A stretch of 64,000 nucleotides of DNA from Pseudozobellia thermophila (GCF_900141855.1 NZ_FQYU01000006.1:124001-188000); one strand, 5' to 3'; positions 8,202 through 17,803 are shown, counted from the stretch's first letter. Numbers and translations: made by a program. Notes: generated from the letters alone by a model not told the origin.

Positions 8202-8903
8202 ATGATCGAAATTAAAGAGCTTCACAAGTCGTATAAGATGGGAGCCAATTCGCTGCATGTCCTTAAAGGTTTGAACTTTAGCATAAAGGAAGGTGAGCTC
8301 GTAGCCATCATGGGGTCTTCCGGTTCGGGAAAATCAACCTTGTTGAATATTCTCGGAATGCTCGATGAGGCCGATTCAGGTGAGTATACGTTGGATGGGG
8401 TGCCCATTAAAAACCTAAACGAAACCAAGGCGGCCAAGTACAGGAACAAATTTTTGGGCTTTGTATTTCAGTCGTTCAACCTCATTAACTATAAAAGTGC
8501 CCTTGAAAATGTGGCGCTTCCGCTTTACTACCAGAAAGTCCCAAGAAAACAGCGCGAAGAAAAGGCCCTGAAATATTTGGAGCAGGTGGGGTTAAAAGAG
8601 TGGGCCGAACATCTGCCCAACGAGCTTTCGGGGGGACAAAAACAACGTGTGGCAATTGCCAGGGCCATGGCTGCGGAACCCAAGGTGCTTTTGGCCGATG
8701 AGCCGACCGGGGCATTGGATAGCAAGACTTCCTATGAAGTAATGGACCTGATCCAAAAAATTAACGACCAAGGCAACACCATTCTCGTGGTTACCCACGA
8801 AGAGGATATTGCCCATATGTGCAAGCGCATTGTTCATCTAAAAGACGGTGTTATTGTCGAAGACAAGAAAGTAGAACAAGTTAGGGCCTCACAGTATGTT
8901 TAG
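8202..8903 (+). CDS. ABC transporter ATP-binding protein (MacB/LolD type)
   Basis: This 233-residue ATPase has every expected motif: Walker A GSSGSGKST (residues 38-46), Q-loop FVFQSFNLI, signature LSGGQKQRVAIARA, Walker B VLLADEPTGALD and the H-loop VVTHE. The length and the ADEPTGALD pattern place it in the MacB/LolD/FtsE branch that drives FtsX-type permeases. It starts module 2; its last codons overlap the start of the next permease by 8 bases. It is the only ATPase in the two exporter modules. Confidence 0.96.
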   Translation: MIEIKELHKSYKMGANSLHVLKGLNFSIKEGELVAIMGSSGSGKSTLLNILGMLDEADSGEYTLDGVPIKNLNETKAAKYRNKFLGFVFQSFNLINYKSALENVALPLYYQKVPRKQREEKALKYLEQVGLKEWAEHLPNELSGGQKQRVAIARAMAAEPKVLLADEPTGALDSKTSYEVMDLIQKINDQGNTILVVTHEEDIAHMCKRIVHLKDGVIVEDKKVEQVRASQYV

Positions 8904-10125
8904 TAGGGACAACTGGAAAGAAATCTTCGAGACGATTCAAAAGAATAAGCTCCGTACCTTTTTGTCGGGTTTCACGGTGGCCCTGGGTATCCTGATCTTC
9001 GTCGTTCTCTTTGGGTTCGGCAATGGGCTTATCAATACCTTCGACGATTTCTTTTCCGACGACGCTACCAATGTTTTTATGGTTTTTACGGGCCGTACCA
9101 CCATGCCCTACAAAGGCTACAAGGCCAATCGGAACATCGAGTTCGACAACAGCGATATCGCGGATATCGAGAAGAATTTTCCCCTGTTTCTCGAATACAT
9201 CAGTCCTAGGATCGTCAGGCAAGATACGGTGGCCTATAAAAACGAGTCGAACAATTATTCCATATATGCCGTGGCACCATCGCATCAGTTTAGCGAAATG
9301 ACGATAATGATGAAGGGGCGCTACCTTGATGTACTTGATATCAAGAACAAGACCAAGAATGCCGTCATAGGCAGGCTTGTGGAACAGGATTTGTTCGGGG
9401 GCAGAAACGCCGTGGGCAAATACATAGACATTGGGGGGAGCTCCTTTAAGGTAATCGGGGTCTTTCAGGATGACGGGGGCGACCGCGAGGAAAGAAATAT
9501 TTTTATACCCTATACCACCCGGCAACTGATCGAAAGGAATACCGACAAAATCGATGCCATCGTTATCGGCTTTAAACCACAGATAGGCTACGCCGGGGCC
9601 ATGGCCTTTGAGAAGAGCCTCGATAAGTTTATCCGCGAAAAAAAGTACATCAACCCACAAGACCAAAACGGCATTTTTATCCGAAATGTGGCCGACCAGT
9701 TGAGGCAGAACCAACAGTTCGCGCGCGTACTTCAGATCATAGTCGCCTTTGTGGCCTTTGGTACCATCATCGCAGGGATCATCGGGATAAGCAATATTAT
9801 GGTCTTCGTGGTGAAAGAGCGTACCAAAGAACTCGGTATCCGAAAGGCCTTGGGGGCCACTCCCCGTGCCGTAATCGGTACGATTTTGTTGGAATCGGTT
9901 TTTATTACTACCGTTTCGGGCTTTGTAGGGATGCTGATCGGTATTGTGATCTTGGGCTCTATAGATGAAAAACTCGAGGACTTTTTCATTACCAACCCGT
10001 ATATCGATATACCTATGGCAATTTTTGCCACCATTGTACTTATAATTTTCGGGGCCATAGCGGGGTACGTACCCGCCAGACGGGCGGCACGGATAAAGCC
10101 CATTGTGGCCTTAAGAGACGAATAA
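8896..10125 (+). CDS. MacB-type ABC transporter permease, module 2 subunit A
   Basis: This 409-residue protein has an N-terminal helix (LRTFLSGFTVALGILIFVV), a periplasmic domain, and a C-terminal FtsX domain carrying GISNIMVFVVKERTKELGIRK and ALGATPRAVIG. It resembles the 4381 permease in its N-terminus (KNKLRTFL). The ATG overlaps the ATPase stop region, which implies translational coupling. It should pair with the 10127 permease to form a heterodimer driven by the 8202 ATPase. Confidence 0.94.
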   Translation: MFSRDNWKEIFETIQKNKLRTFLSGFTVALGILIFVVLFGFGNGLINTFDDFFSDDATNVFMVFTGRTTMPYKGYKANRNIEFDNSDIADIEKNFPLFLEYISPRIVRQDTVAYKNESNNYSIYAVAPSHQFSEMTIMMKGRYLDVLDIKNKTKNAVIGRLVEQDLFGGRNAVGKYIDIGGSSFKVIGVFQDDGGDREERNIFIPYTTRQLIERNTDKIDAIVIGFKPQIGYAGAMAFEKSLDKFIREKKYINPQDQNGIFIRNVADQLRQNQQFARVLQIIVAFVAFGTIIAGIIGISNIMVFVVKERTKELGIRKALGATPRAVIGTILLESVFITTVSGFVGMLIGIVILGSIDEKLEDFFITNPYIDIPMAIFATIVLIIFGAIAGYVPARRAARIKPIVALRDE

Positions 10126-10126
10126 T

Positions 10127-11389
10127 ATGCGATTTATACTCGATAGAAATACATGGCAAGAGATTTTCGGATCGATCAGTAAAAACAAGGTCCGGACGGT
10201 TATTACGGTAATCGGGGTCCTTTGGGGCATCTTTATTTATATCGCCCTTTCGGGTGCGGCCAAGGGCATGGACAATGGTTTCGAGAGCATGTTCGAGCAA
10301 ATCGCCAAGAACAGTTTGTTCGTCTGGGCACAGAATACCAGCATGCCCTATGAGGGATATAAGACCGGGCGGCCCATGCAGCTCAAACTGGAAGACGCTA
10401 CCATGATAGAAAACCGTATCCCCGAAGTGGAGTACATCGCACCTAGGAACGTAAGGGGCTTCTTTGGGTCTACCCCACCCAGTATAGGCCGGGGCAATAA
10501 AATGGGTAGTTACCCCCTGTTCGGCGACTTTCCGGCATTCACCAAGATCGCTCCCAAAAAGATATATGACGGTGGCCGGTTTATCAACGACGAAGACATC
10601 GCCCAGGCCCGAAAGGTGGCCGTGATCGGCGAGCGGACCCAAAAGGAACTGTTCGACAAAGGGGAAAACCCCATAGGCGGTTTTATTAAGATCGACGACG
10701 TATACTTTCAGGTGGTAGGTGTCCATAAATTCGACCAAAGCGGTGGTTTTGGGGGCGATGGCGATATCTTTATTCCCTTTACCACATTTAGGAGATTGTA
10801 CAATACCGGGGAAAACGTAGGTTGGTTTTCCATTGCGGCCTATGACGATGCCGATGTGGTTCAGGTCGAAGAGAACATCATCGACCTGTTGAAGAATATA
10901 CATCAGGTGCACCCCGATGACGAAAGGGCCTTTGGCTCGTTTAACTTGGGTGAGCAGTTCAATAAAATAGTGGGCTTTGCCAATGGCATTACCTTTCTCT
11001 CCCTGGTCGTGGGGATCGCCACCATCTTGGCAGGGGTTATTGGCATAGGCAACATACTCTTGATCTCCGTAAAGGAACGCACCAAGGAACTCGGGGTGCG
11101 CCGGGCATTGGGGGCCACTCCCGCCGAAGTGCGCAACCAGATCATTCTCGAATCGGTCTTTTTGACCGTCGTGGCCGGGGTCATGGGGATTATTCTGGGG
11201 GCCATGACGCTTGCGGGAATCAATAACCTGACACAAGACATCGATTTTCCATATACCAATCCCACCGTTCCCATCCCCTATGTATTGGGGGCCTTGGTCA
11301 TAATGGTGGTCTTGGGTACGCTCATCGGCCTTATACCGGCCCAAAGGGCTGTAAGCATAAAACCCATCGATGCCCTGAGGGAAGAATAA
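10127..11389 (+). CDS. MacB-type ABC transporter permease, module 2 subunit B
   Basis: This 420-residue protein has the MacB layout, with the N-terminal helix VIGVLWGIFIYIALSGAA and the FtsX domain GIGNILLISVKERTKELGVRR and ALGATPAEVRN. It starts one base after the stop of subunit A. It is the counterpart of the 5660 permease. Together with its partner, adaptor and TolC it should form a tripartite exporter; the substrate cannot be read from the sequence. Confidence 0.94.
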   Translation: MRFILDRNTWQEIFGSISKNKVRTVITVIGVLWGIFIYIALSGAAKGMDNGFESMFEQIAKNSLFVWAQNTSMPYEGYKTGRPMQLKLEDATMIENRIPEVEYIAPRNVRGFFGSTPPSIGRGNKMGSYPLFGDFPAFTKIAPKKIYDGGRFINDEDIAQARKVAVIGERTQKELFDKGENPIGGFIKIDDVYFQVVGVHKFDQSGGFGGDGDIFIPFTTFRRLYNTGENVGWFSIAAYDDADVVQVEENIIDLLKNIHQVHPDDERAFGSFNLGEQFNKIVGFANGITFLSLVVGIATILAGVIGIGNILLISVKERTKELGVRRALGATPAEVRNQIILESVFLTVVAGVMGIILGAMTLAGINNLTQDIDFPYTNPTVPIPYVLGALVIMVVLGTLIGLIPAQRAVSIKPIDALREE

Positions 11390-11447
11390 GGAAATTAAGG
11401 TAACAAAAGCAGAAACAACTATACCAATAGACAAACACAACTTAGAA

Positions 11448-12587
11448 ATGAACAAGATCGTAAAGTATATTTTAATCGGATTGTTAATACTAGGGGCCCT
11501 TTGGGCGGCCGTTTTTTTTATCAAGTCGAACAGTAAGGAGGCCATTACCTACGAAACCATGAAGCCGTTTATATCGAATATCGAGAAAAAGACGGTGGCC
11601 ACCGGCAAGGTGATACCTGAAGATGAAATAGAGATCAAGCCCCAGATTTCGGGAATCATAAGTAAAATCTTTCTGGAGGAAGGGCAAAAGGTAAAATCGG
11701 GAGACCTGATCGCCACGATCAAGGTGGTACCGAACGAACAGTCGCTCAACCAAGCCCGGGGCCGGGTAAGGAACGCCGAGTTGGCCCTGAACAATACCAA
11801 GATCGAGTACAATAGAAACAAGGCGCTTTTCGATAAAGGGGTAATTTCAAGCCAAGATTTCAACAACCTTCAATTGCAGTACGACCAGGCCATACAAGAA
11901 TTGGAAAACGCCAGGGCCGATTACCAGATCATCCGCCTCGGGTCGGCCGGAGGGTCTACCAGCGCCAATACCAATATCCGGGCCACGGTCGATGGTACCA
12001 TCTTGGAAATTCCCGTAGAGGAAGGAGACCAGGTAATCCAAAGCAACAACTTCAACGACGGTACCACGATCGCCACCATAGCCGACTTGGGCAAAATGAT
12101 CTTCGAGGGGATGGTCGATGAGGGCGAAGTGGCCAAGCTTAAGGTCGGTACCCCGTTAAAAATCAGTTTGGGCGCCGTGGAAGGGGTAGAATTGGATGCC
12201 AAATTGCGCTTTATCGCGCCCAAGGGCATCGAGGAAACCGGTGCCGTACAGTTCAAGATCGAAGGTGATGTCGATATTAAGGACGATGTCTTCGTCAGGG
12301 CCGGTTATAGTGCGAACGCCTCTCTCGTTCTTGAAAGGAAGGATGATATTCTGGTGCTGCCCGAAGCCTTGCTGCAATTCGATAGAAAGACCGACAAGCC
12401 CTATGTAGAGGTGGCTACGGGCGATCAGAAATTTGAGCGCAGGGATATCGAGATAGGGATTTCCGATGGGGTGAACGTCGAAATCGTCTCAGGACTCAGC
12501 GAATCGGACGAAGTCAAGGTCTGGAACAAGACCGAGCCGATCAAACGCGGGGAGGAAGACGAGGCATCCGGGGAAAGCGAAGAATAA
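11448..12587 (+). CDS. HlyD/RND-type periplasmic adaptor protein, module 2
   Basis: This 379-residue protein has an N-terminal anchor (about 5-24), a lipoyl half (EIKPQISGIISKIFLEEGQ), a coiled-coil hairpin (about 100-165) and the second lipoyl half (ATVDGTILEIPVEEGDQV). A beta-barrel, a membrane-proximal domain and a very acidic tail (RGEEDEASGESEE) complete it. It parallels the module 1 adaptor nearly domain for domain. It lies between the permeases and the TolC gene of module 2. Confidence 0.94.
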   Translation: MNKIVKYILIGLLILGALWAAVFFIKSNSKEAITYETMKPFISNIEKKTVATGKVIPEDEIEIKPQISGIISKIFLEEGQKVKSGDLIATIKVVPNEQSLNQARGRVRNAELALNNTKIEYNRNKALFDKGVISSQDFNNLQLQYDQAIQELENARADYQIIRLGSAGGSTSANTNIRATVDGTILEIPVEEGDQVIQSNNFNDGTTIATIADLGKMIFEGMVDEGEVAKLKVGTPLKISLGAVEGVELDAKLRFIAPKGIEETGAVQFKIEGDVDIKDDVFVRAGYSANASLVLERKDDILVLPEALLQFDRKTDKPYVEVATGDQKFERRDIEIGISDGVNVEIVSGLSESDEVKVWNKTEPIKRGEEDEASGESEE

Positions 12588-12618
12588 CAATCATCAATCA
12601 TAATCAAAAAAACGAAAA

Positions 12619-13971
12619 ATGAACTTAAAACTAATGGTTTTACTCCTCCTCTGTGGGGTTGGGAGTCTCTCTGCACAGAACAAAAAATGGACGCTCGAAG
12701 AGTGTGTCGAGTATGCGGTGGAGAACAACCTTACCGTAGAGCAATACGAACTCGATCTTGAAAATGCCCTGATCGACCGTTCCGATGCCCTGGGGGGCTT
12801 GTTGCCGAGTGTTAACAGTACCCTCAGTACCTCCGGTAATACCGGACTGTCGTTCGACCCGACGACCAACCAACCCGTCACTACGACCATTCTAACCGCA
12901 AGCGGGGGCGTTACCTCCTCCTTGACCCTTTTTGACGGTCTCAGGAATATCCATCGCCTCAACCGGGCCAAGTTGAACGAAATGGCGAACCGGTACCGCC
13001 TCGATGACCTGAAGGACGATATACGGTTGAGCGTGGCCAACGCTTACCTGCAGATCTTGTCGAACAAGGAAACCCTAAAGGTTTACAAGGCCCAATACGC
13101 CGTTACCGAACAAGATCTGAAACGCACCAAGGAACTGGTGGCGGCAGGGGTCCTGCCCCAAGGCGACCTATTGGAAATAGAGGCAACCGCGGCAGGACTT
13201 GAACAGCAGATCGTAAACAGTGAAAACCAGGTGCTGATATCGAGAATTGGCCTGGCCCAACTTTTACAGATCACCGATTATGAAAATTTCGATGTTTCCG
13301 ACGTCGATTACGAGGTGCCCCCATCCGATGTCCTCAACAGGTCGCCCAAGGAGATATTCGCCGAGGCCGTTACCTTTCGCAACGACATCAAGTTTTCCCA
13401 GTCGAATATCGACCTGGCCAAGGAAGACCTTAAGATTTCCAAAGGGGCCCTTTATCCGACCCTAGGAGCGTTCTTCAACTACAATACCCGGTATTCCGAC
13501 CAAGGGGGCTTCGATAGCGGTACCGGAAACTTTGTGCCGGCCGAGAGCTTTGGCAACCAGTTGTGGATCAACGACGGTATTTCGTACGGTGCCCAATTGA
13601 ACATACCCGTTTTTAACGGTTTTAGCGTAAGAAACAACATTAAGCGGTCACAGATTACCTTGGAGAAGGCAAAACTTCAATTGGAGCAGGATAAGTTGGA
13701 TCTGGAGACCAATATCAATCAGGCCTATGTCGATGTCAAAAGTGCCTCGAAGGCGTATGAGGCGGCCCTAAAGACCTTGGAGGCAAGACAACTGGCCTAC
13801 GACTACTCCAAAGAGCGGTATGAGGTAGGGCTCATGAACGCCTTCGATTTCAGCCAGGCACAGGCAAGGGTAGACGACGCCGCGGCCGAGGTGGTACGGA
13901 CCAAGTACGACTACATTTTTAGATTAAAGGTCTTGGAGTTTTATTTCGGACTTCCATTGCAATTGAAATAG
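12619..13971 (+). CDS. TolC-family outer membrane efflux protein
   Basis: The 450-residue product has a signal peptide (MNLKLMVLLLLCGVGSLSAQ) followed by the TolC start WTLEECVEYAVENN. Two outer-membrane factor repeats of long alpha-helices follow; the second ends with YEVGLMNAFDFSQAQARV. TolC-type trimers form the outer-membrane duct for tripartite exporters. It is the last gene of module 2, 32 bases after the adaptor, and is followed at once by a strong terminator. It may serve module 1 too, since that module lacks its own. Confidence 0.95.
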   Translation: MNLKLMVLLLLCGVGSLSAQNKKWTLEECVEYAVENNLTVEQYELDLENALIDRSDALGGLLPSVNSTLSTSGNTGLSFDPTTNQPVTTTILTASGGVTSSLTLFDGLRNIHRLNRAKLNEMANRYRLDDLKDDIRLSVANAYLQILSNKETLKVYKAQYAVTEQDLKRTKELVAAGVLPQGDLLEIEATAAGLEQQIVNSENQVLISRIGLAQLLQITDYENFDVSDVDYEVPPSDVLNRSPKEIFAEAVTFRNDIKFSQSNIDLAKEDLKISKGALYPTLGAFFNYNTRYSDQGGFDSGTGNFVPAESFGNQLWINDGISYGAQLNIPVFNGFSVRNNIKRSQITLEKAKLQLEQDKLDLETNINQAYVDVKSASKAYEAALKTLEARQLAYDYSKERYEVGLMNAFDFSQAQARVDDAAAEVVRTKYDYIFRLKVLEFYFGLPLQLK

Positions 13972-13994
13972 GTTGATGACGGCCTATTGGAGGG

Positions 13995-14030
13995 GCCTGT
14001 TCCGCCAAGTGGGGGAACAGGCTTTTTTTT
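13995..14030 (+). terminator. Strong rho-independent terminator after the tolC-like gene
   Basis: GCCTGTTCC (13995-14003) pairs perfectly with GGAACAGGC (14014-14022) and is followed by eight T. It closes the exporter operon and insulates tsaB. Confidence 0.93.
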
Positions 14031-14043
14031 ATGGATTAAGGAT

Positions 14044-14051
14044 TATCTTTG
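14044..14051 (+). promoter_or_regulatory. tsaB promoter -7 element (TATCTTTG)
   Basis: TATCTTTG matches TAnnTTTG exactly. Its end is only 7 bases from the ATG at 14059, so the transcript would have a leader of only a few bases or none. It lies just past the terminator T-run. Confidence 0.5.
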
Positions 14052-14058
14052 CAGCCGT

Positions 14059-14733
14059 ATGGCCACACTATTGAACTTAGAGACTGCGACGACCAATTGC
14101 TCGGTCAGCGTAGCAAGGGACGGGGAGCTTCTAGCGATCAAAGAACACGATACTCCCAACTATTCGCATTCCGAACAGCTTCACATTTTTATCGAAGACG
14201 TTATTGAAGAGGCCGGGATGTCCTTGGCCGAATTGGATGCCATCGCCGTAAGTAAGGGCCCGGGCTCCTATACGGGACTGCGTATCGGAGTGTCGGCAGC
14301 CAAGGGACTTTGTTTCTCCTTGGACGTCCCCCTCATTTCGGTGGCTACCTTGACAAGTATGGCCCATCAGGCAAAAAGGCAGGGCATCGACTACATTATC
14401 CCCCTTCTCGACGCCCGTCGTATGGAAGTGTATTCGGCGGTTTTCGATAAAAATTACCGGCAAATCAGGGCTACCGAAGCCGAAATTATCGATGAAAACT
14501 CTTTTTGCGAATACTTTAAAGACGGACGGGTGCTATTGGGCGGCCCGGGAGCTGAAAAATGCAAGGGGGTATTGAAAACCGACCAGGTCGAATTCGCCGT
14601 CTCAATGGTGCCCTCGGCACGGGAAATGGCCCAATTGTCGTATGCGAAGTTCAGGGAGCGCGATTTTGAGGACGTGGCCTACTTCGAACCCTATTACCTA
14701 AAGGATTTTATTCTCCAACAAGGGAAAAAATAA
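14059..14733 (+). CDS. tsaB: tRNA threonylcarbamoyladenosine biosynthesis protein TsaB
   Basis: This 224-residue protein starts MATLLNLETATTNCSVSVA, the ASKHA-fold start of TsaB, and contains VSKGPGSYTGLRIGVSAAKGL, the family signature (about residues 66-86). TsaB is a non-catalytic partner that stabilises TsaD in making t6A at position 37 of ANN-decoding tRNAs. An in-frame ATG at 13987 was rejected because it lies inside the upstream terminator; the 14059 ATG follows a good -7 element. The gene is monocistronic, with the next gene convergent. Confidence 0.95.
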   Translation: MATLLNLETATTNCSVSVARDGELLAIKEHDTPNYSHSEQLHIFIEDVIEEAGMSLAELDAIAVSKGPGSYTGLRIGVSAAKGLCFSLDVPLISVATLTSMAHQAKRQGIDYIIPLLDARRMEVYSAVFDKNYRQIRATEAEIIDENSFCEYFKDGRVLLGGPGAEKCKGVLKTDQVEFAVSMVPSAREMAQLSYAKFRERDFEDVAYFEPYYLKDFILQQGKK

Positions 14734-14778
14734 GCCGACCAAGCATTTTTCGGCCTTCCCTTGGGCGGGGAGACCCAT

Positions 14779-14811
14779 AAAAAAAGGGGTGCCCTATAAA
14801 CGGACAACCCC
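14779..14811 (-). terminator. Terminator for the MscS-type gene (minus strand)
   Basis: Read on the minus strand, GGGGTTGTCC and GGGCACCCC form a stem with one bulged T and a 7-base loop, followed by a run of seven T. It lies about 30 bases past the stop of the minus-strand channel gene. Confidence 0.7.
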
Positions 14812-14838
14812 CGATATGAGGTTCGTGTAGTTTCGCCC

Positions 14839-15678
14839 TTACTCGCTTTGGACTTGCTGTGGAATACCATGTACCACCCTTTGCGGAAAAGGGATTTCAA
14901 TGCCCGCCTCGTCGAAGCGTTTTTTCGTTTCTTCGATGACATGAAAATGCGCGGCCCAAAAGACACTGTTTTCGGCCCAGAACCTAAGGCTTAGATTGAC
15001 CGAGCTATCCGCTAGGGCATCTACGTAGACTTCCGGGGCCGGGTCTTTCAGTATGTCCTTGTTTTCGGCACAGATTTGTAGCATGATCTCCTTGGCCAAT
15101 TTGATGTCCGAACTGTAGCCGATACCCACTTTAATATTGTCTCTTCGGGTGGGCATGGCGTTGTAGTTGATTACATTGTTGTTCGAGAGCTGTCCGTTGG
15201 GTATTACGGCGACTTGATTGCCGAAGGTGTTCAGTTTGGTATAGAAAATGGTGATTTCCTTTACCGAGCCGTCGACCCCTTGGGCCGAAATCCAATCCCC
15301 GACCTTAAAGGGCTTGAAAAGCAGTATCAGTACCCCACCGGCAAAATTCGACAGCGAGCCCTGTAGGGCCAGGCCGATGGCCAGACCGGCCGCACCGATC
15401 ATGGCTATCAGGGACGACGACTGCACTCCCAGCTGGGTGATTACCAATACAAAGAGAACGATCTTTAGGGCGATGCTGATAAAGCTTTGCAAAAAGCTTT
15501 CCAAGGCCAGGTCATAATCGCGATGTTCAAAGAACTTTCGGACCATCCGGTTAAGGAAGCGGATGATATAAAGACCGAGCACCAGTATAATCAAGGCCAA
15601 AATAAGATTGGGTAAAATTCTCCAAGCGAAATCTATCGCTTTGTCAACATGTTCTTCAAGATTTGTGAATTCTATCAT
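14839..15678 (-). CDS. Small-conductance mechanosensitive channel (MscS family)
   Basis: This 279-residue protein has three transmembrane helices. The third, pore-lining helix is glycine/alanine-rich (MIGAAGLAIGLALQGSLSN, about 93-111) as in MscS. After it comes the beta domain (FKVGDWISAQGVDGSVKEI, then VIPNGQLSNNNVINY), and an alpha/beta C-terminal domain. It is an inner-membrane channel that releases solutes on hypo-osmotic shock. It is close to the minimal MscS length and has no extra domains. It is transcribed alone, convergent with tsaB. Confidence 0.95.
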   Translation of the reverse strand: MIEFTNLEEHVDKAIDFAWRILPNLILALIILVLGLYIIRFLNRMVRKFFEHRDYDLALESFLQSFISIALKIVLFVLVITQLGVQSSSLIAMIGAAGLAIGLALQGSLSNFAGGVLILLFKPFKVGDWISAQGVDGSVKEITIFYTKLNTFGNQVAVIPNGQLSNNNVINYNAMPTRRDNIKVGIGYSSDIKLAKEIMLQICAENKDILKDPAPEVYVDALADSSVNLSLRFWAENSVFWAAHFHVIEETKKRFDEAGIEIPFPQRVVHGIPQQVQSE

Positions 15679-15751
15679 ACTTCTAAAGTTTTTAAGCCCG
15701 CAACTTATTAAAAATCGTATCCTCTGTCAAAGGATGAAAACTAAACTATTG

Positions 15752-17803
15752 TTAATGCGTGTCGGATGGAAGCAATTGCGTCAAAACTTCTTCCGTTCGG
15801 GTCAGTGGCAGCTGACACCTTCCTTTTTCGCAGAGGTGGAACTGGGTCGTATTGCCCGTTGACCTATCTTGGAGAATGGGTAGCCCGGTGTCGTGACCGC
15901 CGCCCGCAAAAAGGCAATGGGGGAGGTAGTGGGGCAAGAGGGCTTCTGCCTGGCCCCTGTAGTCCTCGCCTGCAATGACCACTTCGTAGAACGGAAGGTT
16001 GGCATACAGGGCCAATTGCATCCAATTGGCATAGCTCTGGCCGTTTTGCTTGATCTGCCCTTGTACGTTTCTCAGTTGTTGAAGGGCCAGATCCTCAAAT
16101 TCGGATATTGAAAAATACCGCGAAAGCTTGAACAGGTTTTTGGCCATTATCGAGTTCGAGGCCGGTACTACGTTGTCGGTGGTCTCGATCGTTCTCCTGA
16201 TTACATAGCTGTCGGCGACCGAGGTAAAAAAGAACATCTTGCTTTCTTCGTCATAAAAATGGGCCAGGCAGTATTCGGTAAGCTCCTTGGAGCGCCTTAG
16301 CCACTTTTCGTCGAAGGTGGCTTCATAAAGGGCGATAAAGGCCTCGATTACCGAGGCATAGTCCTCCAGGTAGCCGTTTAACGTACTTTTGCCCTCCTTG
16401 TGGTTGTGGTAAAGCCCTCCGTCGGGCTTGCTGAGGTTCTCGTTTATAAACGTGGCGTTCTTCAAGGCCAGGTCTAAAAACCGGGTATCCTTCAGGTATC
16501 GGTAGGCATCGGCAAGGCCTTTGAGCATCAACCCGTTCCACGAGGTGAGTATCTTGTCGTCCAGTCGTGGTCTCGGCCTTTGGTCCCTTTCCCCTTTAAG
16601 GATCTCGAGCATGCCCTTTATCGAACGATCCAATTGGTCGGCTTCGATGTCGTATTTCTTACAGAGGGCCTCGGTAGGGGCGTTTCGGATAAGGACATAG
16701 TTCCCCTCTTCCCAATGGCCGTACTCGTTAATGTTGAAATAGTCTCTGAAAAGGCTGAAATCAGCCCCCAAAAGTTTTCTTAGGTCGTCTTCCTTCCAGA
16801 CGTAGAAAGCACCTTCTTGAAGTGTTCCGTTTTCGTTTATGCTGTCGGCATCCAACGAAGAATAAAACCCGAACCCGCTGTTCATCAGTTCGCTCCCTAT
16901 GAAGTCGACCGTACGTTCGACTACCTTTCTGTAAAGCCCATTTTGTGTCGCTGCGTAGGCTTGGGCGTAAAGGCTTACCAATTGGCCGTTGTCGTAGAGC
17001 ATTTTTTCAAAGTGGGGTACGTGCCATTTGGTATCGACCGAGTATCTCGAAAACCCTCCGCCCACATGGTCGAAAATGCCGCCCCAGGCCATTTTGGTGA
17101 GGGTCGTATCGACGTAATCGAGAATGTCTTTTTTCTTTGTTACGGTGCCGTAGTGCAGTAGAAAGTTGAGGTTGACCGGCATCATAAATTTCGGGGCACG
17201 TCTGTACCCGCCCATGGACAGGTCGAAGTGCCTGGATAGGTTGTTTACCGAGGTTTCGATATCGGAAAGGGTTATGGGAGGGTCGACTTCGTTGTTTTCG
17301 ACAAGGTTGATGGCCTGAATGCCCTCGGCCATGTTCCGGGCATAGCCCAAGACCTTGTCAGGGTCTTTTTTATAAAGGTCGGCCAATTGTAAAAGCACTT
17401 TTTTCCAGTCCTCCTTCCTTACGTAGGTGGCTCCCCAAAAAGGTCTCCCGTCGGGTAGGGCCACAATGTTCAGGGGCCAGCCTCCGCTACCGGTCATCAT
17501 TTGAAGGGCATCCATGTAAATGTGGTCGACATCGGGGCGTTCTTCGCGGTCGACCTTTATGTTGACAAAGTTTGCGTTCATTACTTGGGCTACCTCGAGG
17601 TCTTCGAAGCACTCGTGTTCCATAACATGGCACCAATGGCAGGCAGCATAGCCTATACTTATCAAAAGAAGTTGGTTTTTTTCTTGTGCCCTTTCTAGAA
17701 TTTCGTCACTCCAAGCTTTCCAGTCTACCGGGTTGTGGGCATGCTGAAGTAGGTACGGACTGCTCTCGTGGATCAGGTCGTTGGTGTAGGTGGTGTTGTT
17801 CAT
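15752..17803 (-). CDS. DUF255 thioredoxin-domain protein (YyaL/SPATA20 family)
   Basis: This is a 683-residue protein without a signal peptide. The N-terminal thioredoxin-like DUF255 domain (about 5-165) contains SSPYLLQHAHNPVDW, the CHWC motif (Cys55, Cys58) and DREERPD. The rest is an alpha/alpha-barrel similar to N-acylglucosamine 2-epimerase/glycosidase folds, with WNGLMLKGLADAYRYL and VPASNSIMAKNLF. The family (SPATA20 in animals) is widespread, but its reaction is not established. Length and order of domains are normal. It appears monocistronic. Confidence 0.93.
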   Translation of the reverse strand: MNNTTYTNDLIHESSPYLLQHAHNPVDWKAWSDEILERAQEKNQLLLISIGYAACHWCHVMEHECFEDLEVAQVMNANFVNIKVDREERPDVDHIYMDALQMMTGSGGWPLNIVALPDGRPFWGATYVRKEDWKKVLLQLADLYKKDPDKVLGYARNMAEGIQAINLVENNEVDPPITLSDIETSVNNLSRHFDLSMGGYRRAPKFMMPVNLNFLLHYGTVTKKKDILDYVDTTLTKMAWGGIFDHVGGGFSRYSVDTKWHVPHFEKMLYDNGQLVSLYAQAYAATQNGLYRKVVERTVDFIGSELMNSGFGFYSSLDADSINENGTLQEGAFYVWKEDDLRKLLGADFSLFRDYFNINEYGHWEEGNYVLIRNAPTEALCKKYDIEADQLDRSIKGMLEILKGERDQRPRPRLDDKILTSWNGLMLKGLADAYRYLKDTRFLDLALKNATFINENLSKPDGGLYHNHKEGKSTLNGYLEDYASVIEAFIALYEATFDEKWLRRSKELTEYCLAHFYDEESKMFFFTSVADSYVIRRTIETTDNVVPASNSIMAKNLFKLSRYFSISEFEDLALQQLRNVQGQIKQNGQSYANWMQLALYANLPFYEVVIAGEDYRGQAEALLPHYLPHCLFAGGGHDTGLPILQDRSTGNTTQFHLCEKGRCQLPLTRTEEVLTQLLPSDTH

